Positions 1-8,477 of a stretch of DNA of 64,000 nucleotides are shown piece after piece (position 1 is the stretch's first letter; every line of letters begins with the position of its first letter). The translations under genes were made by a program, and so were the position numbers. The notes under the pieces are model-generated. The model worked only from the letters and a program-made list of their open reading frames with translations, ran no database searches and was not told where the DNA came from. Where the stretch lies: positions 6,851 to 70,850 of the forward strand of contig CAZNAP010000003.1 of assembly GCA_964571145.1 (NCBI GenBank). The letters are read 5' to 3'. Origin of the DNA: Suilimivivens sp964571145 (GTDB lineage: Bacteria > Bacillota > Clostridia > Lachnospirales > Lachnospiraceae).

Positions 1-23
1 GTTTTCAAGTTTTCATTTAGTGA

Positions 24-258
24 GTTTGGGCAACAGCGACCGTTTGGCTCCCGTTATACCCAAACGTAGCTGTACAATATTTCAATATAAACTGCTTTGG
101 GCACAGCAGCTAAAAACTTGCTTGTACTGCCCACACTATGAGGAAAACCATGGGCATACTGACAGCAAAACACGCCTCTATGCCCAATGCTACTTTTGGA
201 GCAAAACCTGCAAATTGCTTTGGGTATTTGAAGCAAAAATACGACTAAATAACCCAAA
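24..258. repeat. Row of four stem-loops in a gene-free stretch
   Basis: Four inverted repeats of about 35-42 nt follow each other: GTTTGGG 24-30 with CCCAAAC 59-65; GGGCA 99-103 with TGCCC 128-132; TGGGCATA 151-158 with TATGCCCA 179-186; TTTGGGT 219-225 with ACCCAAA 252-258. Each has a GGG-starting left arm, a CCC-centred right arm and a 20-28 nt loop, and AGC follows the left arm in each loop. Short open frames here show no recognisable protein family. The function is unknown; a degenerate non-coding repeat element is the simplest reading. Confidence 0.6.
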
Positions 259-285
259 ACAAACTACCGTCTAAACTCAACTCAA

Positions 286-381
286 ATAATATACTTGTCC
301 TAACTCAACCTACACAATATACTTACCTGACGCAAACCGCCTACTTCAACCTACATAATATATATCTACATAATATACTTG
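286..381. repeat. AT-rich imperfect tandem repeat downstream of the decarboxylase gene
   Basis: Related words repeat: ATAATATACTTG at 286-297, AACCTACACAATATACTT at 307-324, AACCTACATAATATATAT at 348-365 and ATCTACATAATATACTTG at 364-381. The copies share CTACAYAATATA. The block lies between the stem-loop row and the 3' end of the minus-strand decarboxylase gene. I see no terminator hairpin with a T-tract here, so where that operon ends is unclear. Confidence 0.6.
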
Positions 382-391
382 CTCAATATTC

Positions 392-1585
392 TTACCAAAT
401 GCAGTTCTGCACGTATTCTTTGGCAGTCCACTTGCGACGCACTTCCATGTATCCGGCTTCATTTTTCACATAAACACTGGGAAAATACTGGATAAAAAGA
501 GGATTCAGGCAAATGGTGTAGCCACCCACATTTTCATAAATAATCTGGTCTCCTTGAATCAGTTCCTCGCTGTTTTCCATGGTGAATAGGCGGTCACATT
601 CCATACAGGTAAAGCCGGTTACTTCCTGTTTGTCCATAATTCTTCTTTTTCCTACATCCTGCAGCTCTTTATGGTATAAATAAGATGATTTAATCATCGT
701 TGCGTCAATATTAAAACGACTGCCATCGGTAATCAGATAACGAGTATCCTGAATATCCCGCACATCAATAACACTGGTCACAAAACTGGACGCCTTGGAA
801 ATCAGAGAAATACCGGGCTCCACAATTAACATTGTTTTGTCCCTATCGAATTCCTTTTCCAATTCTTCGGCGATTACGGGAAAATAATCCGGGAATTCCG
901 GTCGACCTTCCATGCCTCCGCAATATCCGCCGCCTAAGTCCACATAATCCAGTTCCAACTTAAATTCTCTTTTCAACTGGCAAGCCATTTTGGCAATACT
1001 TCTGAAAATTTCAACGCTTCTGCTTTTACTGCTGGAATGCAGATGCAAGCCCTTCACCGATACATTTGGAATACCGGAAATCATTCCCAGTGCACTCCGA
1101 AAACTTCCGTTTTCATAGGAAAATCCAAAGCGTCCACCGGTTTCACCCATAGTCGTTTCACCGGGACACATTTCTTCTAAATTAAAGTTCACACGAATCC
1201 CAACGCCAAATTTTCGTTCCTGATTCTTTTGACTCAGATTAAGGAGCCAAGACAATTCCTGTTTAGAATCAATATTTACAATTCCGCCTGCCAGCATTAC
1301 ATCATTGAAAGAAGTTTCGTCTTTATAGGGGCCGTTGTAAATAATTTCATCGTCCCAAAATCCCAGATGCTTGGCCAGACCATACTCATCCTTGGATACA
1401 ACCTCCGCAAACACACCCTGCTTCTTATAAAATTGAACAAGCCAGGGAAGTGAATTTGTTTTAAAAGAATAACCAATTTGATAGTGATTCCAGTTTTCCT
1501 TTAACGAAGTGGTGAGCATGTCAAAATACTTCTGTAAAATATCCTCATCCAGCAAAAAGTACGGGGTAGGTAATTGAGTGCTCAT
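392..1585 (-). CDS. PLP-dependent decarboxylase (ornithine/diaminopimelate decarboxylase fold)
   Basis: A 397-aa fold-type III PLP enzyme of the ornithine/arginine/diaminopimelate decarboxylase superfamily (alanine-racemase-like barrel plus C-terminal beta domain). Visible motifs are YSFKTN with the Schiff-base Lys at about residue 42, HLHSSS at 181-186, a glycine-rich phosphate loop DLGGGYCGG, and CMEC at 327-330, where the catalytic Cys of the family is expected. The start is placed at 1585 because AAGGAGG lies 5 nt upstream; a frame extending to 1630 has no such site. It is the last gene of an operon with a glycosyltransferase and a PseC-like aminotransferase, so it may make a decarboxylated amino compound for a surface glycan. 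The substrate cannot be read from sequence. It is not an obvious lysA because its neighbours are not lysine genes. Confidence 0.85.
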   Translation of the reverse strand: MSTQLPTPYFLLDEDILQKYFDMLTTSLKENWNHYQIGYSFKTNSLPWLVQFYKKQGVFAEVVSKDEYGLAKHLGFWDDEIIYNGPYKDETSFNDVMLAGGIVNIDSKQELSWLLNLSQKNQERKFGVGIRVNFNLEEMCPGETTMGETGGRFGFSYENGSFRSALGMISGIPNVSVKGLHLHSSSKSRSVEIFRSIAKMACQLKREFKLELDYVDLGGGYCGGMEGRPEFPDYFPVIAEELEKEFDRDKTMLIVEPGISLISKASSFVTSVIDVRDIQDTRYLITDGSRFNIDATMIKSSYLYHKELQDVGKRRIMDKQEVTGFTCMECDRLFTMENSEELIQGDQIIYENVGGYTICLNPLFIQYFPSVYVKNEAGYMEVRRKWTAKEYVQNCIW

Positions 1586-1650
1586 ATAATCCTCCTTCCA
1601 GGTGAATATGCAAATTGTCTGCATCATCAAATTCTAATTTCAGTTGCTAT

Positions 1651-3876
1651 TTAATAAATCTGTTCGTTTTGTCTGTGAATTTCAGGTGCTTCATAATGAT
1701 CCAAAAAGTCTTCGCCAAGGAACACCTTTTCTCCGGCGAACTGTATAGCATGGGGTACAGTCAAAACCGAAATTACCTTGTCAAAATATAGGTCTTTCAC
1801 AAAATTCAGTATTTCCATAGGAAATTTTTTATCTAATACAATATAGTCGGAAAAGACTTTCTCATAGTCCAAAACGTCTCTGGGGTGTGGCTTTAGTAAA
1901 ATTCTAGTCGGTTGACCATCCACCTCACTGTAAAGTGCAATAATGTCTCTGAAGATTCTTTCCCTGGTTTCCAAGTCACACAAGGGTTCTGTCAAAATCA
2001 AAATCATAGGCATGCCGGCGTTAGATGCTTCATGCAAAGCCTTCTCCAAAGCAGCTTTATTTTCTATAAAAATAGCTACCAGCGTCTCTTTTTGCTGCTC
2101 AGTCAGATTCTGCAGCAACTTGGTTCTGGGTTTCTCAATATATTTGGCACAGGGGTAATCCAAAATTGAACTGTTATTGACTTCCATGTCCAAACAATAT
2201 TTAGAATAGCCATTCTGTATAAAAATCAAATTTCTGGCCGCCATCCAAGCTTTGAGACCAAAATGTCCTCTGTTGTCATAGCGGGCAGTGTCATAGTACT
2301 TGATGCAATCCAGACCATCTTCAACCGCATGATAATAAATATGATGGGTTGCCAAATAATAACCAATGGGATCAGAATCACAAAATACATAAATATCTTC
2401 ATATGCCCTTAAATCAACCGGTATATAGGGCTCCAGCAGTTTCCCAAAGCGTCTGGTGAACTTAATTCTCTGCAGCATATTCTTGATTAAATTTCCTGTA
2501 TCTTGCCGATATTTTGCAAGCTCCGGGAAAAAGGTATCTTCTTTTTCATCAAAAGGCTTTACCTCTCGAAATAGCCCGGACTTCTCTAAGCGCTCCTGTA
2601 AGTTGCCAAAATCATTGGACATACTACTAAGTAGCAAATCAGCTTTATCTTCATTACAAATATCCGATAAATCACGAACTTCCGACAAATCACGAACATC
2701 CGATGAATTTTTTTCGCCCAATTGCCCCAACAGCTGCAGCTCTTTCAGGCAGGCTATATATACATGATAAAATGTATGACAAACATAGATTCTTTTTCTT
2801 GATTTAACATTTCTTTTCGGCTTGATGTTTTTTTTCGAGACTATCACCCCAACCCCGCATGCTTTGCGCCAGTTTCGATAGGCCCACATCAATTTATAGT
2901 ATACCATAAAAAGCAATGTAGATTGCATCTGCATACGGATTAATTTTCTTTCCTCGGCATGGACTCTTGTTTCATAGTACTTGTTTTGCTGGAATCCCGG
3001 AAAAGTTGCCTTCATCTCTTTTCCCAATGCCTTCACAAAAGAGTATTTTGTTTTTGGAACTCCTGTCATATAGGAAAAGAGGGTATTCACATAAAAAAGT
3101 GTTGTGAAACTGCTTTCCAGCTCCGGATAGTACTTGTCCAGAAAATCAAATTCGCGGGCTTCATCAATCATGATTCTGGCGGCCGCCATACGGTCCTCAC
3201 AACGTTTTTTTGTAATGGTATGTACCGTAGAAGTATCATGCTGATAATAATAATACATAGGTTCTTGAATATACTCAAAATGCTTGGAACGTAACATCCA
3301 GGAATTTCCAATTGCATTATCCTCATAAAAAATGTTTTCTGGAAAACGATTTGGATAATCAAAGATAATATGGCGCTTATATATTTTCACAACCAGACTT
3401 CCGCCGTCTAAAATCAGCGAGCGGTATTTGTCCTTCGTTAACACACCGGTTTGTTCAATGCTGTTGTTGTGCACAACTTGGCCTATTTCCATGCTGTGTT
3501 CACCAGTCAGATGATAATCACAGCCTACCATGTCAGCACCGGTTTCTTCTGCTCTGGTTAATAATTTCTCGTAAAAGTCCGGTGTAATCCAGTCATCACT
3601 GTCTATAAAACCAATCCACTCACCGGAAGCTTGCAACAGTCCCAGATTCTTGGCACCACCCTGTTTTTTATTTACAGGCGATGCGATTACTTTGAATTTA
3701 TTTGGATATTGCTGTTCGAACTGACGAAGAATGCTTAATGAATCATCGGTAGAGCAATCGTCTACAGCGATAATTTCATAATCAGAAATGGTTTGATTAA
3801 CAAGTGAATTAAGGCACCAGGACAATTTGTCGTCTGATGCCATATTATAAACCGGTACAATTACACTCAGCTTCAT
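1651..3876 (-). CDS. Two-domain glycosyltransferase: GT2 fused to a sialyltransferase-like domain
   Basis: A 741-aa protein. Residues 1 to about 230 form a GT-A family 2 glycosyltransferase, starting MKLSVIVPVYN with DDCSTDDS and an IGFIDSDDW metal-binding region. From about residue 365 a second domain begins (RKRIYVCHTFYHVYIAC) and contains a KPHPRD motif, resembling GT52/polysialyltransferase-type GT-B enzymes that use CMP-nonulosonates. That resemblance is from memory of the family and needs a profile search. The two domains are joined by a charged linker containing a tandem repeat (VRDLSE/VRDLSD). The RBS is AAAGGAAA. It lies 17 bp after the PseC-like gene and 65 bp before the decarboxylase gene. 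The probable role is extension of a cell-surface or flagellar glycan, one domain for a neutral sugar and one possibly for a pseudaminic-type sugar. Confidence 0.75.
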   Translation of the reverse strand: MKLSVIVPVYNMASDDKLSWCLNSLVNQTISDYEIIAVDDCSTDDSLSILRQFEQQYPNKFKVIASPVNKKQGGAKNLGLLQASGEWIGFIDSDDWITPDFYEKLLTRAEETGADMVGCDYHLTGEHSMEIGQVVHNNSIEQTGVLTKDKYRSLILDGGSLVVKIYKRHIIFDYPNRFPENIFYEDNAIGNSWMLRSKHFEYIQEPMYYYYQHDTSTVHTITKKRCEDRMAAARIMIDEAREFDFLDKYYPELESSFTTLFYVNTLFSYMTGVPKTKYSFVKALGKEMKATFPGFQQNKYYETRVHAEERKLIRMQMQSTLLFMVYYKLMWAYRNWRKACGVGVIVSKKNIKPKRNVKSRKRIYVCHTFYHVYIACLKELQLLGQLGEKNSSDVRDLSEVRDLSDICNEDKADLLLSSMSNDFGNLQERLEKSGLFREVKPFDEKEDTFFPELAKYRQDTGNLIKNMLQRIKFTRRFGKLLEPYIPVDLRAYEDIYVFCDSDPIGYYLATHHIYYHAVEDGLDCIKYYDTARYDNRGHFGLKAWMAARNLIFIQNGYSKYCLDMEVNNSSILDYPCAKYIEKPRTKLLQNLTEQQKETLVAIFIENKAALEKALHEASNAGMPMILILTEPLCDLETRERIFRDIIALYSEVDGQPTRILLKPHPRDVLDYEKVFSDYIVLDKKFPMEILNFVKDLYFDKVISVLTVPHAIQFAGEKVFLGEDFLDHYEAPEIHRQNEQIY
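2663..2707 (-). repeat. 18-bp tandem repeat inside the glycosyltransferase linker
   Basis: TCCGATAAATCACGAACT (2663-2680) is followed directly by TCCGACAAATCACGAACA (2681-2698) and a half copy (2699-2707). It codes for a six-residue repeat in the hydrophilic linker between the two catalytic domains. The length is a multiple of three, so copy-number change would lengthen or shorten the linker in frame. Confidence 0.8.
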
Positions 3877-3893
3877 ATTGTGTTTCCTTTCGC

Positions 3894-5090
3894 TTATTTC
3901 ACCTGATAATACTCTGCGATTCTTGATACGGCCGCAATCACATCTTGTACATCCTGGTCGGTCATCGCATAGTACAGAGGAAGACTGAGCATCTCTTCAT
4001 ATAATTTCTCAGCCTTAGGACAGAGTCCCTTTTTATAGCCCAGCTTTTCATAATATGGAAAATAATAAGTGGGTATATAATGCACATTACAAACAATGTT
4101 TTCAGCTTTCAAAGCGTCAAAAAACTGCTTTCTGTTAATCGATAGTTTCTCTGTATTTAATCTGAGAATATAAAGATGTCTGGTGGTATCTGATTCGGGA
4201 ATCTCTTTCTGCACAATAATCTGTGGTAGTTTCGTAAAGGCTTCATTATAAGCCGCTACGATTTCTTTTCGCCTTTTGGAAAAGGCCGGAAGCTTATCCA
4301 GCTGACTGATGAGCAGGGCTGCCTGCATGTCTGTCATTCGGTAATTCATTCCCAGGGCAATTTGTTCATAATACCATGGGCCGTCTGACTCATGTTCCAT
4401 TTGCTGTAGATCTCTGGTAATTCCATGAGAACGATATAATAATAATTTACGATAATATGCTTCGTTATTGGTCAACACTGCTCCACCTTCTCCGCTGGTG
4501 ACTGTTTTCACCGGGTGAAAGCTGAGGGTGGTCATATCCGCAATCGAACCATTGCTTTTTCCATTATAACGGGTTCCAATTACATGGGCACCGTCTTCGA
4601 TTAAAACCAGATTGTTTTGGCGACAATGTGCCAGTAATTGATCCAATTCCACTGATTGTCCGGTAAAGTCTACTGCTACCACTGCCTTAGTCTTAGCAGT
4701 CGTTACTTGTTTCACACATTCCGGATCAATATTATAGGTTTCTTCATTGATGTCTGCAAACACCGGTTTTGCGCCGCAATATAAGGCACAATTGGCGGAA
4801 GCTGCAAACGTAATAGGTGTTGTAATGACCTCATCACCACTTGTCACCCCGGCAGCTTGGCAGGCCATATGTAAGGCAGCTGTTCCGTTGGTACATACTA
4901 CTGCATATTTCGCTCCTGTAACAACACATAATTTCTGCTCTAACTCCTGAATTTTGGGGCCGCAGGTCAAATAGTCACTTCGAAGGACATCCACTACTGC
5001 TTGTATATCCGCTTCATCAATATATTGATGTCCGTAATAAATCGGATTATCCCTGATTGGTGTTCCTCCACAAATTGCCGGCTTGTCCAT
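3894..5090 (-). CDS. pseC: DegT/DnrJ/EryC1 aminotransferase, PseC-like
   Basis: A 398-aa sugar aminotransferase of the DegT/DnrJ/EryC1/StrS family. The N-terminal IYYGHQYIDEADIQAVVDVL, the DYLTCGP segment and the PLP-lysine context LSFHPVKTVTSGEGGAV match PseC, which makes UDP-4-amino-4,6-dideoxy-N-acetyl-beta-L-altrosamine in the pseudaminic acid pathway. PseB, PseH, PseG, PseI and PseF are not in this window, so the pathway would have to be completed elsewhere, or the enzyme serves another 4-amino sugar. RBS TAGGAGG precedes the ATG. It lies 42 bp after the Spo0A-like gene and 17 bp before the fused glycosyltransferase gene, forming one operon. Confidence 0.8.
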   Translation of the reverse strand: MDKPAICGGTPIRDNPIYYGHQYIDEADIQAVVDVLRSDYLTCGPKIQELEQKLCVVTGAKYAVVCTNGTAALHMACQAAGVTSGDEVITTPITFAASANCALYCGAKPVFADINEETYNIDPECVKQVTTAKTKAVVAVDFTGQSVELDQLLAHCRQNNLVLIEDGAHVIGTRYNGKSNGSIADMTTLSFHPVKTVTSGEGGAVLTNNEAYYRKLLLYRSHGITRDLQQMEHESDGPWYYEQIALGMNYRMTDMQAALLISQLDKLPAFSKRRKEIVAAYNEAFTKLPQIIVQKEIPESDTTRHLYILRLNTEKLSINRKQFFDALKAENIVCNVHYIPTYYFPYYEKLGYKKGLCPKAEKLYEEMLSLPLYYAMTDQDVQDVIAAVSRIAEYYQVK

Positions 5091-5132
5091 TTTATGCCTC
5101 CTACATATCGCAAATCATCTGCGATACTGCTT

Positions 5133-5498
5133 TCAGTTCTGTATTTTTCTGACTTCATCCGCCAACGTAGCGATATACTCACTATTGGTTGGCTTTCCTA
5201 AACCATCTTCCATAGAATATCCAAATAATCGATGAAAGGTTCTCTTGTTGCCTCTTTCCCATGAAACATCAATTGCACTTCGAATCGCTCGTTCAATCTT
5301 ATCATTGGAAGTACGATATCTTTTTGCAAGCTCAGGATACAGTAGTTTTGTTACACTTCCTACTGTATTCATATCTTCATGTGCCATAATAACAGCGGAA
5401 CGCAAAAAACGAAATCCTTCCAAATGTGCCGGCAGTCCCATATCCAATAGCATATGCGAAACAACCTGCTCAGCGCCTATGTTGATTCTCTTTAGCAT
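5133..5498 (-). CDS. Orphan Spo0A C-terminal DNA-binding domain protein
   Basis: A 121-aa protein consisting only of the Spo0A effector domain (Spo0A_C). Family signatures are clear: GLPAHLEGFRFLRSAV, SVTKLLYPELAKRY, IERAIRSAIDVSWERG, LFGYSM and KPTNSEYIATLADEVR. The phospho-receiver domain is absent: the start at 5498 has a purine-rich RBS (AAGGGGG) and only about 110 bp separate it from the next gene. It should bind 0A-box-like DNA without phosphorylation control, or dimerise with or compete against full-length Spo0A; both ideas are inference. It is the first gene of the glycan operon and may regulate that operon or a developmental switch. Confidence 0.88.
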   Translation of the reverse strand: MLKRINIGAEQVVSHMLLDMGLPAHLEGFRFLRSAVIMAHEDMNTVGSVTKLLYPELAKRYRTSNDKIERAIRSAIDVSWERGNKRTFHRLFGYSMEDGLGKPTNSEYIATLADEVRKIQN

Positions 5499-5553
5499 TG
5501 TAAAATCCCCCTTATCCTATTAAGTTGGTGTATGAGTAAAAAGTTCACTAACT

Positions 5554-5582
5554 AGTATAATGTACGCTTTATTACGTGAAAA
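5554..5582 (-). promoter_or_regulatory. Possible promoter of the Spo0A-like/glycan operon
   Basis: On the minus strand a -10 TATACT (5554-5559) lies 17 bp from a weak -35 TTTTCA (5577-5582). This is 56 bp upstream of the orphan spo0A-like ATG and next to the hairpin ending the glycosylase gene. The -35 matches poorly, so an activator or another sigma factor is possible. Confidence 0.4.
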
Positions 5583-5611
5583 GTTGTAATTTATCGCGCA
5601 TTTTAAATTAC
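5581..5611 (-). terminator. Weak terminator of the DNA glycosylase gene
   Basis: GTAATTTA (5586-5593) and TAAATTAC (5604-5611) form an 8-bp stem that includes the stop codon. On the minus strand it is followed by AACTTTTC. The stem is AT-rich and the T-tract short, so termination may be partial. Confidence 0.4.
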
Positions 5612-6141
5612 TTGGCAGGTTTGTATTCCTGTTCATTCACTATATACCTCCAAAGTATGTCTCTGTATTCCGGTGTGGCATAATCAATACCCACTCTTTT
5701 TGCTGTCCGATAATCCGGTAAACAACCGTCGTCTTCCAGCCAAAGAGCCTTAGAATTAACCATGTCTTCTTTATTCAGACTTTTGTCTATTTGCATCGCT
5801 TTGGTTAACTTGCCCGGTCCGTTGTAGCCGATCACACCGCGGATTAATACTGCCTCCGGATGCCCCTCGCGACCACTTACCACATTGAATAGAGCATGCA
5901 TTCCATAACATAAATAAACATAAGCTGTGCCACCTTGCTCATAAAGTACGGAAGTACGCTCTGTCTTGCCTTTACTGGCATGACAAGCCGTATCCTCTTC
6001 TCCACAGTAGCATTCTGTTTCCATGATTCTATATTTGACGATTCCGTCTTCTGTTCTTCTGCATAAAAGTTTGCCCAGAAGTGCCGGTGCCAGTACGGTT
6101 GCTGACTGACTCAAAAATGTTCTGCCCACTCTTTTCGCCAT
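5608..6141 (-). CDS. DNA-3-methyladenine glycosylase (AAG/Mpg family)
   Basis: A 177-aa base-excision repair enzyme of the mammalian-type AAG (Mpg) family that removes alkylated purines from DNA. It shows LAPALLGKLL at the N-terminus, the catalytic-region motif ETECYCGEEDTACHA, GTAYVYLCYGMHALFNVV, and EAVLIRGV followed by NGPGKLTKAM. The length is slightly short of the usual 190-200 aa, with a trimmed C-terminus. It lies 9 bp after the serine hydrolase gene and is probably co-transcribed with it. Confidence 0.9.
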   Translation of the reverse strand: MAKRVGRTFLSQSATVLAPALLGKLLCRRTEDGIVKYRIMETECYCGEEDTACHASKGKTERTSVLYEQGGTAYVYLCYGMHALFNVVSGREGHPEAVLIRGVIGYNGPGKLTKAMQIDKSLNKEDMVNSKALWLEDDGCLPDYRTAKRVGIDYATPEYRDILWRYIVNEQEYKPAK

Positions 6142-6150
6142 ACTCTTTTC

Positions 6151-7350
6151 CTAATCCAGTGCACCATAAACGATTTGCCTGATTTTCCTTCTTAAGGATT
6201 GGTCTGCGCCTTGTTCGATTTGCTGCATATAAACCAAAATCAAGTCTTCACTGGGGTCTACCATAAAATAAGTCCCCGGAAGGCCGTCCCAACCATATTC
6301 TCCAACGCTTCCGTTGCTGGCATTTATCTCCGGATGTAACATTACCCGCATAAAATTCCCATAACCGTAGCCATCTATGCTGTCAAAATCAATACTTTCC
6401 AGTTGCTCTTTATTCAGTTGATTCTTGGATATAAATTCGATTGTCTTTCTTCCAACAAGCCTTTTCCCTTTATAAATACCACCGGCAGCAAGCATTTGTA
6501 CAAAATGACTATAATCTTCCAAAGTGGAATATAATCCACCGCCTCCGGACTCAATATAAGGTGGCTTTGTGGGACGACTTAAGTTCAGCCAGTTTAATGC
6601 CTTTTCATCAGATTCGCATAAATGTCCCTCTTCATCAATTCTGGAATACATAGTAGCTAATCTGCCGATCTGGCTTTCGTCAACATAAAAAGCAGTATCC
6701 TTCATTTCAAGTGGACTAAACAGTTCTTTTTTCAAAAATTCCCCAAAGGGAATGCCTGTGACTACCTCGACCACAGCCGCCATGATGTCAGCTGATAAGC
6801 CATAATGCCATTTCTGCCCCGGCTGAAAAAGCAGCGGTGCTTTGGCAAGTTCATTGCAAATATCAACATTACTAAAATTCTCGCCACTTTCAGCACGCCT
6901 TAACAAGTCAATTCGAATCTCTTCCATCATCTGCTCCGGTACGTTTTCGGTACCCGGATAAACCAATCCGGAAGTCATATTCATCAGCTGCCTCAGTGTA
7001 ATCGGCGAATTGGCCTCCACCAACCCTGCCGGAGTGGCTACCATCATCTGTTCATAAGCCTTTAAATACTTACCAATCGGGTCATATAAATCAATGCGAC
7101 CCTGCTCATAAAGCATCATAACCGCTATTGTAGTAATGGGCTTGGTCATGGAATAAATCTTGTAAATACTGTCAGGCTTGTCCGTCCCGTAAACATTCCT
7201 AAATACCGGTTCAGACTTATGCTCTACTAAAATAGAAGCACCTTTGATTCGATCGGCCTTCATTTCCTGTGCAAACAATGCATTCAGATTGTCTAATTTT
7301 TGTTTATTCATAACCCAAAAACCATGCCTTTCAAACCATTTTTTCAGCAT
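6151..7350 (-). CDS. Serine hydrolase of the beta-lactamase/class C fold
   Basis: A 399-aa member of the beta-lactamase superfamily (PF00144). The nucleophile motif SMTK is at residues 67-70 and a Tyr motif appears as HYGLSAD. There is no signal peptide, so a cytoplasmic esterase or peptidase related to family VIII esterases is more likely than a beta-lactamase. The start is uncertain: ATG at 7350 has no clear RBS and lies just after a TATACT -10-like word, while an in-frame ATG at 7311 would leave a short leader. The substrate is unknown. Confidence 0.8.
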   Translation of the reverse strand: MLKKWFERHGFWVMNKQKLDNLNALFAQEMKADRIKGASILVEHKSEPVFRNVYGTDKPDSIYKIYSMTKPITTIAVMMLYEQGRIDLYDPIGKYLKAYEQMMVATPAGLVEANSPITLRQLMNMTSGLVYPGTENVPEQMMEEIRIDLLRRAESGENFSNVDICNELAKAPLLFQPGQKWHYGLSADIMAAVVEVVTGIPFGEFLKKELFSPLEMKDTAFYVDESQIGRLATMYSRIDEEGHLCESDEKALNWLNLSRPTKPPYIESGGGGLYSTLEDYSHFVQMLAAGGIYKGKRLVGRKTIEFISKNQLNKEQLESIDFDSIDGYGYGNFMRVMLHPEINASNGSVGEYGWDGLPGTYFMVDPSEDLILVYMQQIEQGADQSLRRKIRQIVYGALD

Positions 7351-7450
7351 TTATGACCAGTATACACTAGTTACAGCGAATTTTCCACCTATTCCACGTA
7401 AACTTCTTTACTTGCAAAAAGCCGTGTGCTAATCCAAACCCGTACGACGA

Positions 7451-8461
7451 CTATCTTTTCGGAAAAGTAACCGTGATTTCAGTGCCCACTCCCAGCTCGC
7501 TTTCCAAAGAAATGCTTGCTCCCAATCGCAGCAAAATATGTTTCACAATCGCCAGACCAAGACCTGTTCCTCCGGTAGACTTGCTTCTTCCTTTATCCAC
7601 ACGATAGAAACGCTCAAAAACTCTTTCCTGCTGTTCTTTCGGTATACCAATTCCCGTATCTTTCACTGTCAATATTGCGCTGCTTGATTTATTTTGAACC
7701 GTTACATAAACACTGCCGCCTTCTTTATTATAGCGAATGGCATTATCACATAAATTATATAGAACCTCTTCCAACATCTGCTTATTGGCAGAAACCATGG
7801 CACTTTCACCCTCGAAATTCAACGTAACATGATGCTTTTCCGCATTCATCTGCAACATATTGACACAGTTTTGGGTTGCATCCCATAAATCAACAGGCTC
7901 GAAAAGTTCCTGTCCGCCCTCTGCATCCAGTTCGGATAATCTGATTACATCATTAATTAATGTCAACAGTCTATTTGAATTACTATGAATTTCACCGGCA
8001 AATCTTAGTACTTCCTCTTCAGAAGCAACCATTCCGTTCTCAATCAGTTCGGAGTAGCCTGAAATAGCAGCCAGTGGCGTTTTCAGTTCATGAGAAACAT
8101 TGGCTGTAAATTCCTGACGCATAAGCGCATTTTGAATGACATCATCCCGCTTACTTTTAATTGCTGCAATGTAAGGCGACATCTCCTCATATACCATCAT
8201 TTTTTCTGCACTATCCACATCTTCTGTGATTAACCTAATAGGTTGCACCAGTGCTTTTGAGAAAAAATGTGAGATGGCTATACTGGCCACCAATAAAATC
8301 CCCATTATCAACAGTAACCATGGAACGGCAATTTCGATTACTTCGGCAATATTGTCTGTCTTATTAAAACTGTAAAACCAAACAGCCGTCGTCAACAATA
8401 GTGTAATGACTATTGCCAAGGCAGCTGTTCCCATTAATCTGTTATAGATTCTTCTTTCCAT
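7451..8461 (-). CDS. phoR: Sensor histidine kinase, PhoR-like
   Basis: A 336-aa membrane histidine kinase. Two transmembrane segments lie at about residues 10-30 and 43-65, with almost no extracytoplasmic loop and no PAS domain, so it is shorter than Bacillus PhoR. The phospho-acceptor is H124 in FTANVSHELKTPL. The ATPase domain has an N box (NLCDNAIRYN), DTGIGIP, and GGTGLGLAIVK. Its place at the end of the pst-pho operon suggests phosphate sensing through the Pst transporter and PhoU rather than through its own sensor domain. Confidence 0.88.
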   Translation of the reverse strand: MERRIYNRLMGTAALAIVITLLLTTAVWFYSFNKTDNIAEVIEIAVPWLLLIMGILLVASIAISHFFSKALVQPIRLITEDVDSAEKMMVYEEMSPYIAAIKSKRDDVIQNALMRQEFTANVSHELKTPLAAISGYSELIENGMVASEEEVLRFAGEIHSNSNRLLTLINDVIRLSELDAEGGQELFEPVDLWDATQNCVNMLQMNAEKHHVTLNFEGESAMVSANKQMLEEVLYNLCDNAIRYNKEGGSVYVTVQNKSSSAILTVKDTGIGIPKEQQERVFERFYRVDKGRSKSTGGTGLGLAIVKHILLRLGASISLESELGVGTEITVTFPKR

Positions 8462-8477
8462 CTTCTGTTTTTAAACC

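Noticed and set aside
54..257. Open frames of 67 and 84 codons over the stem-loop row
   Set aside because: They overlap each other on opposite strands, match no family I know, have no clear RBS and follow the inverted repeats.
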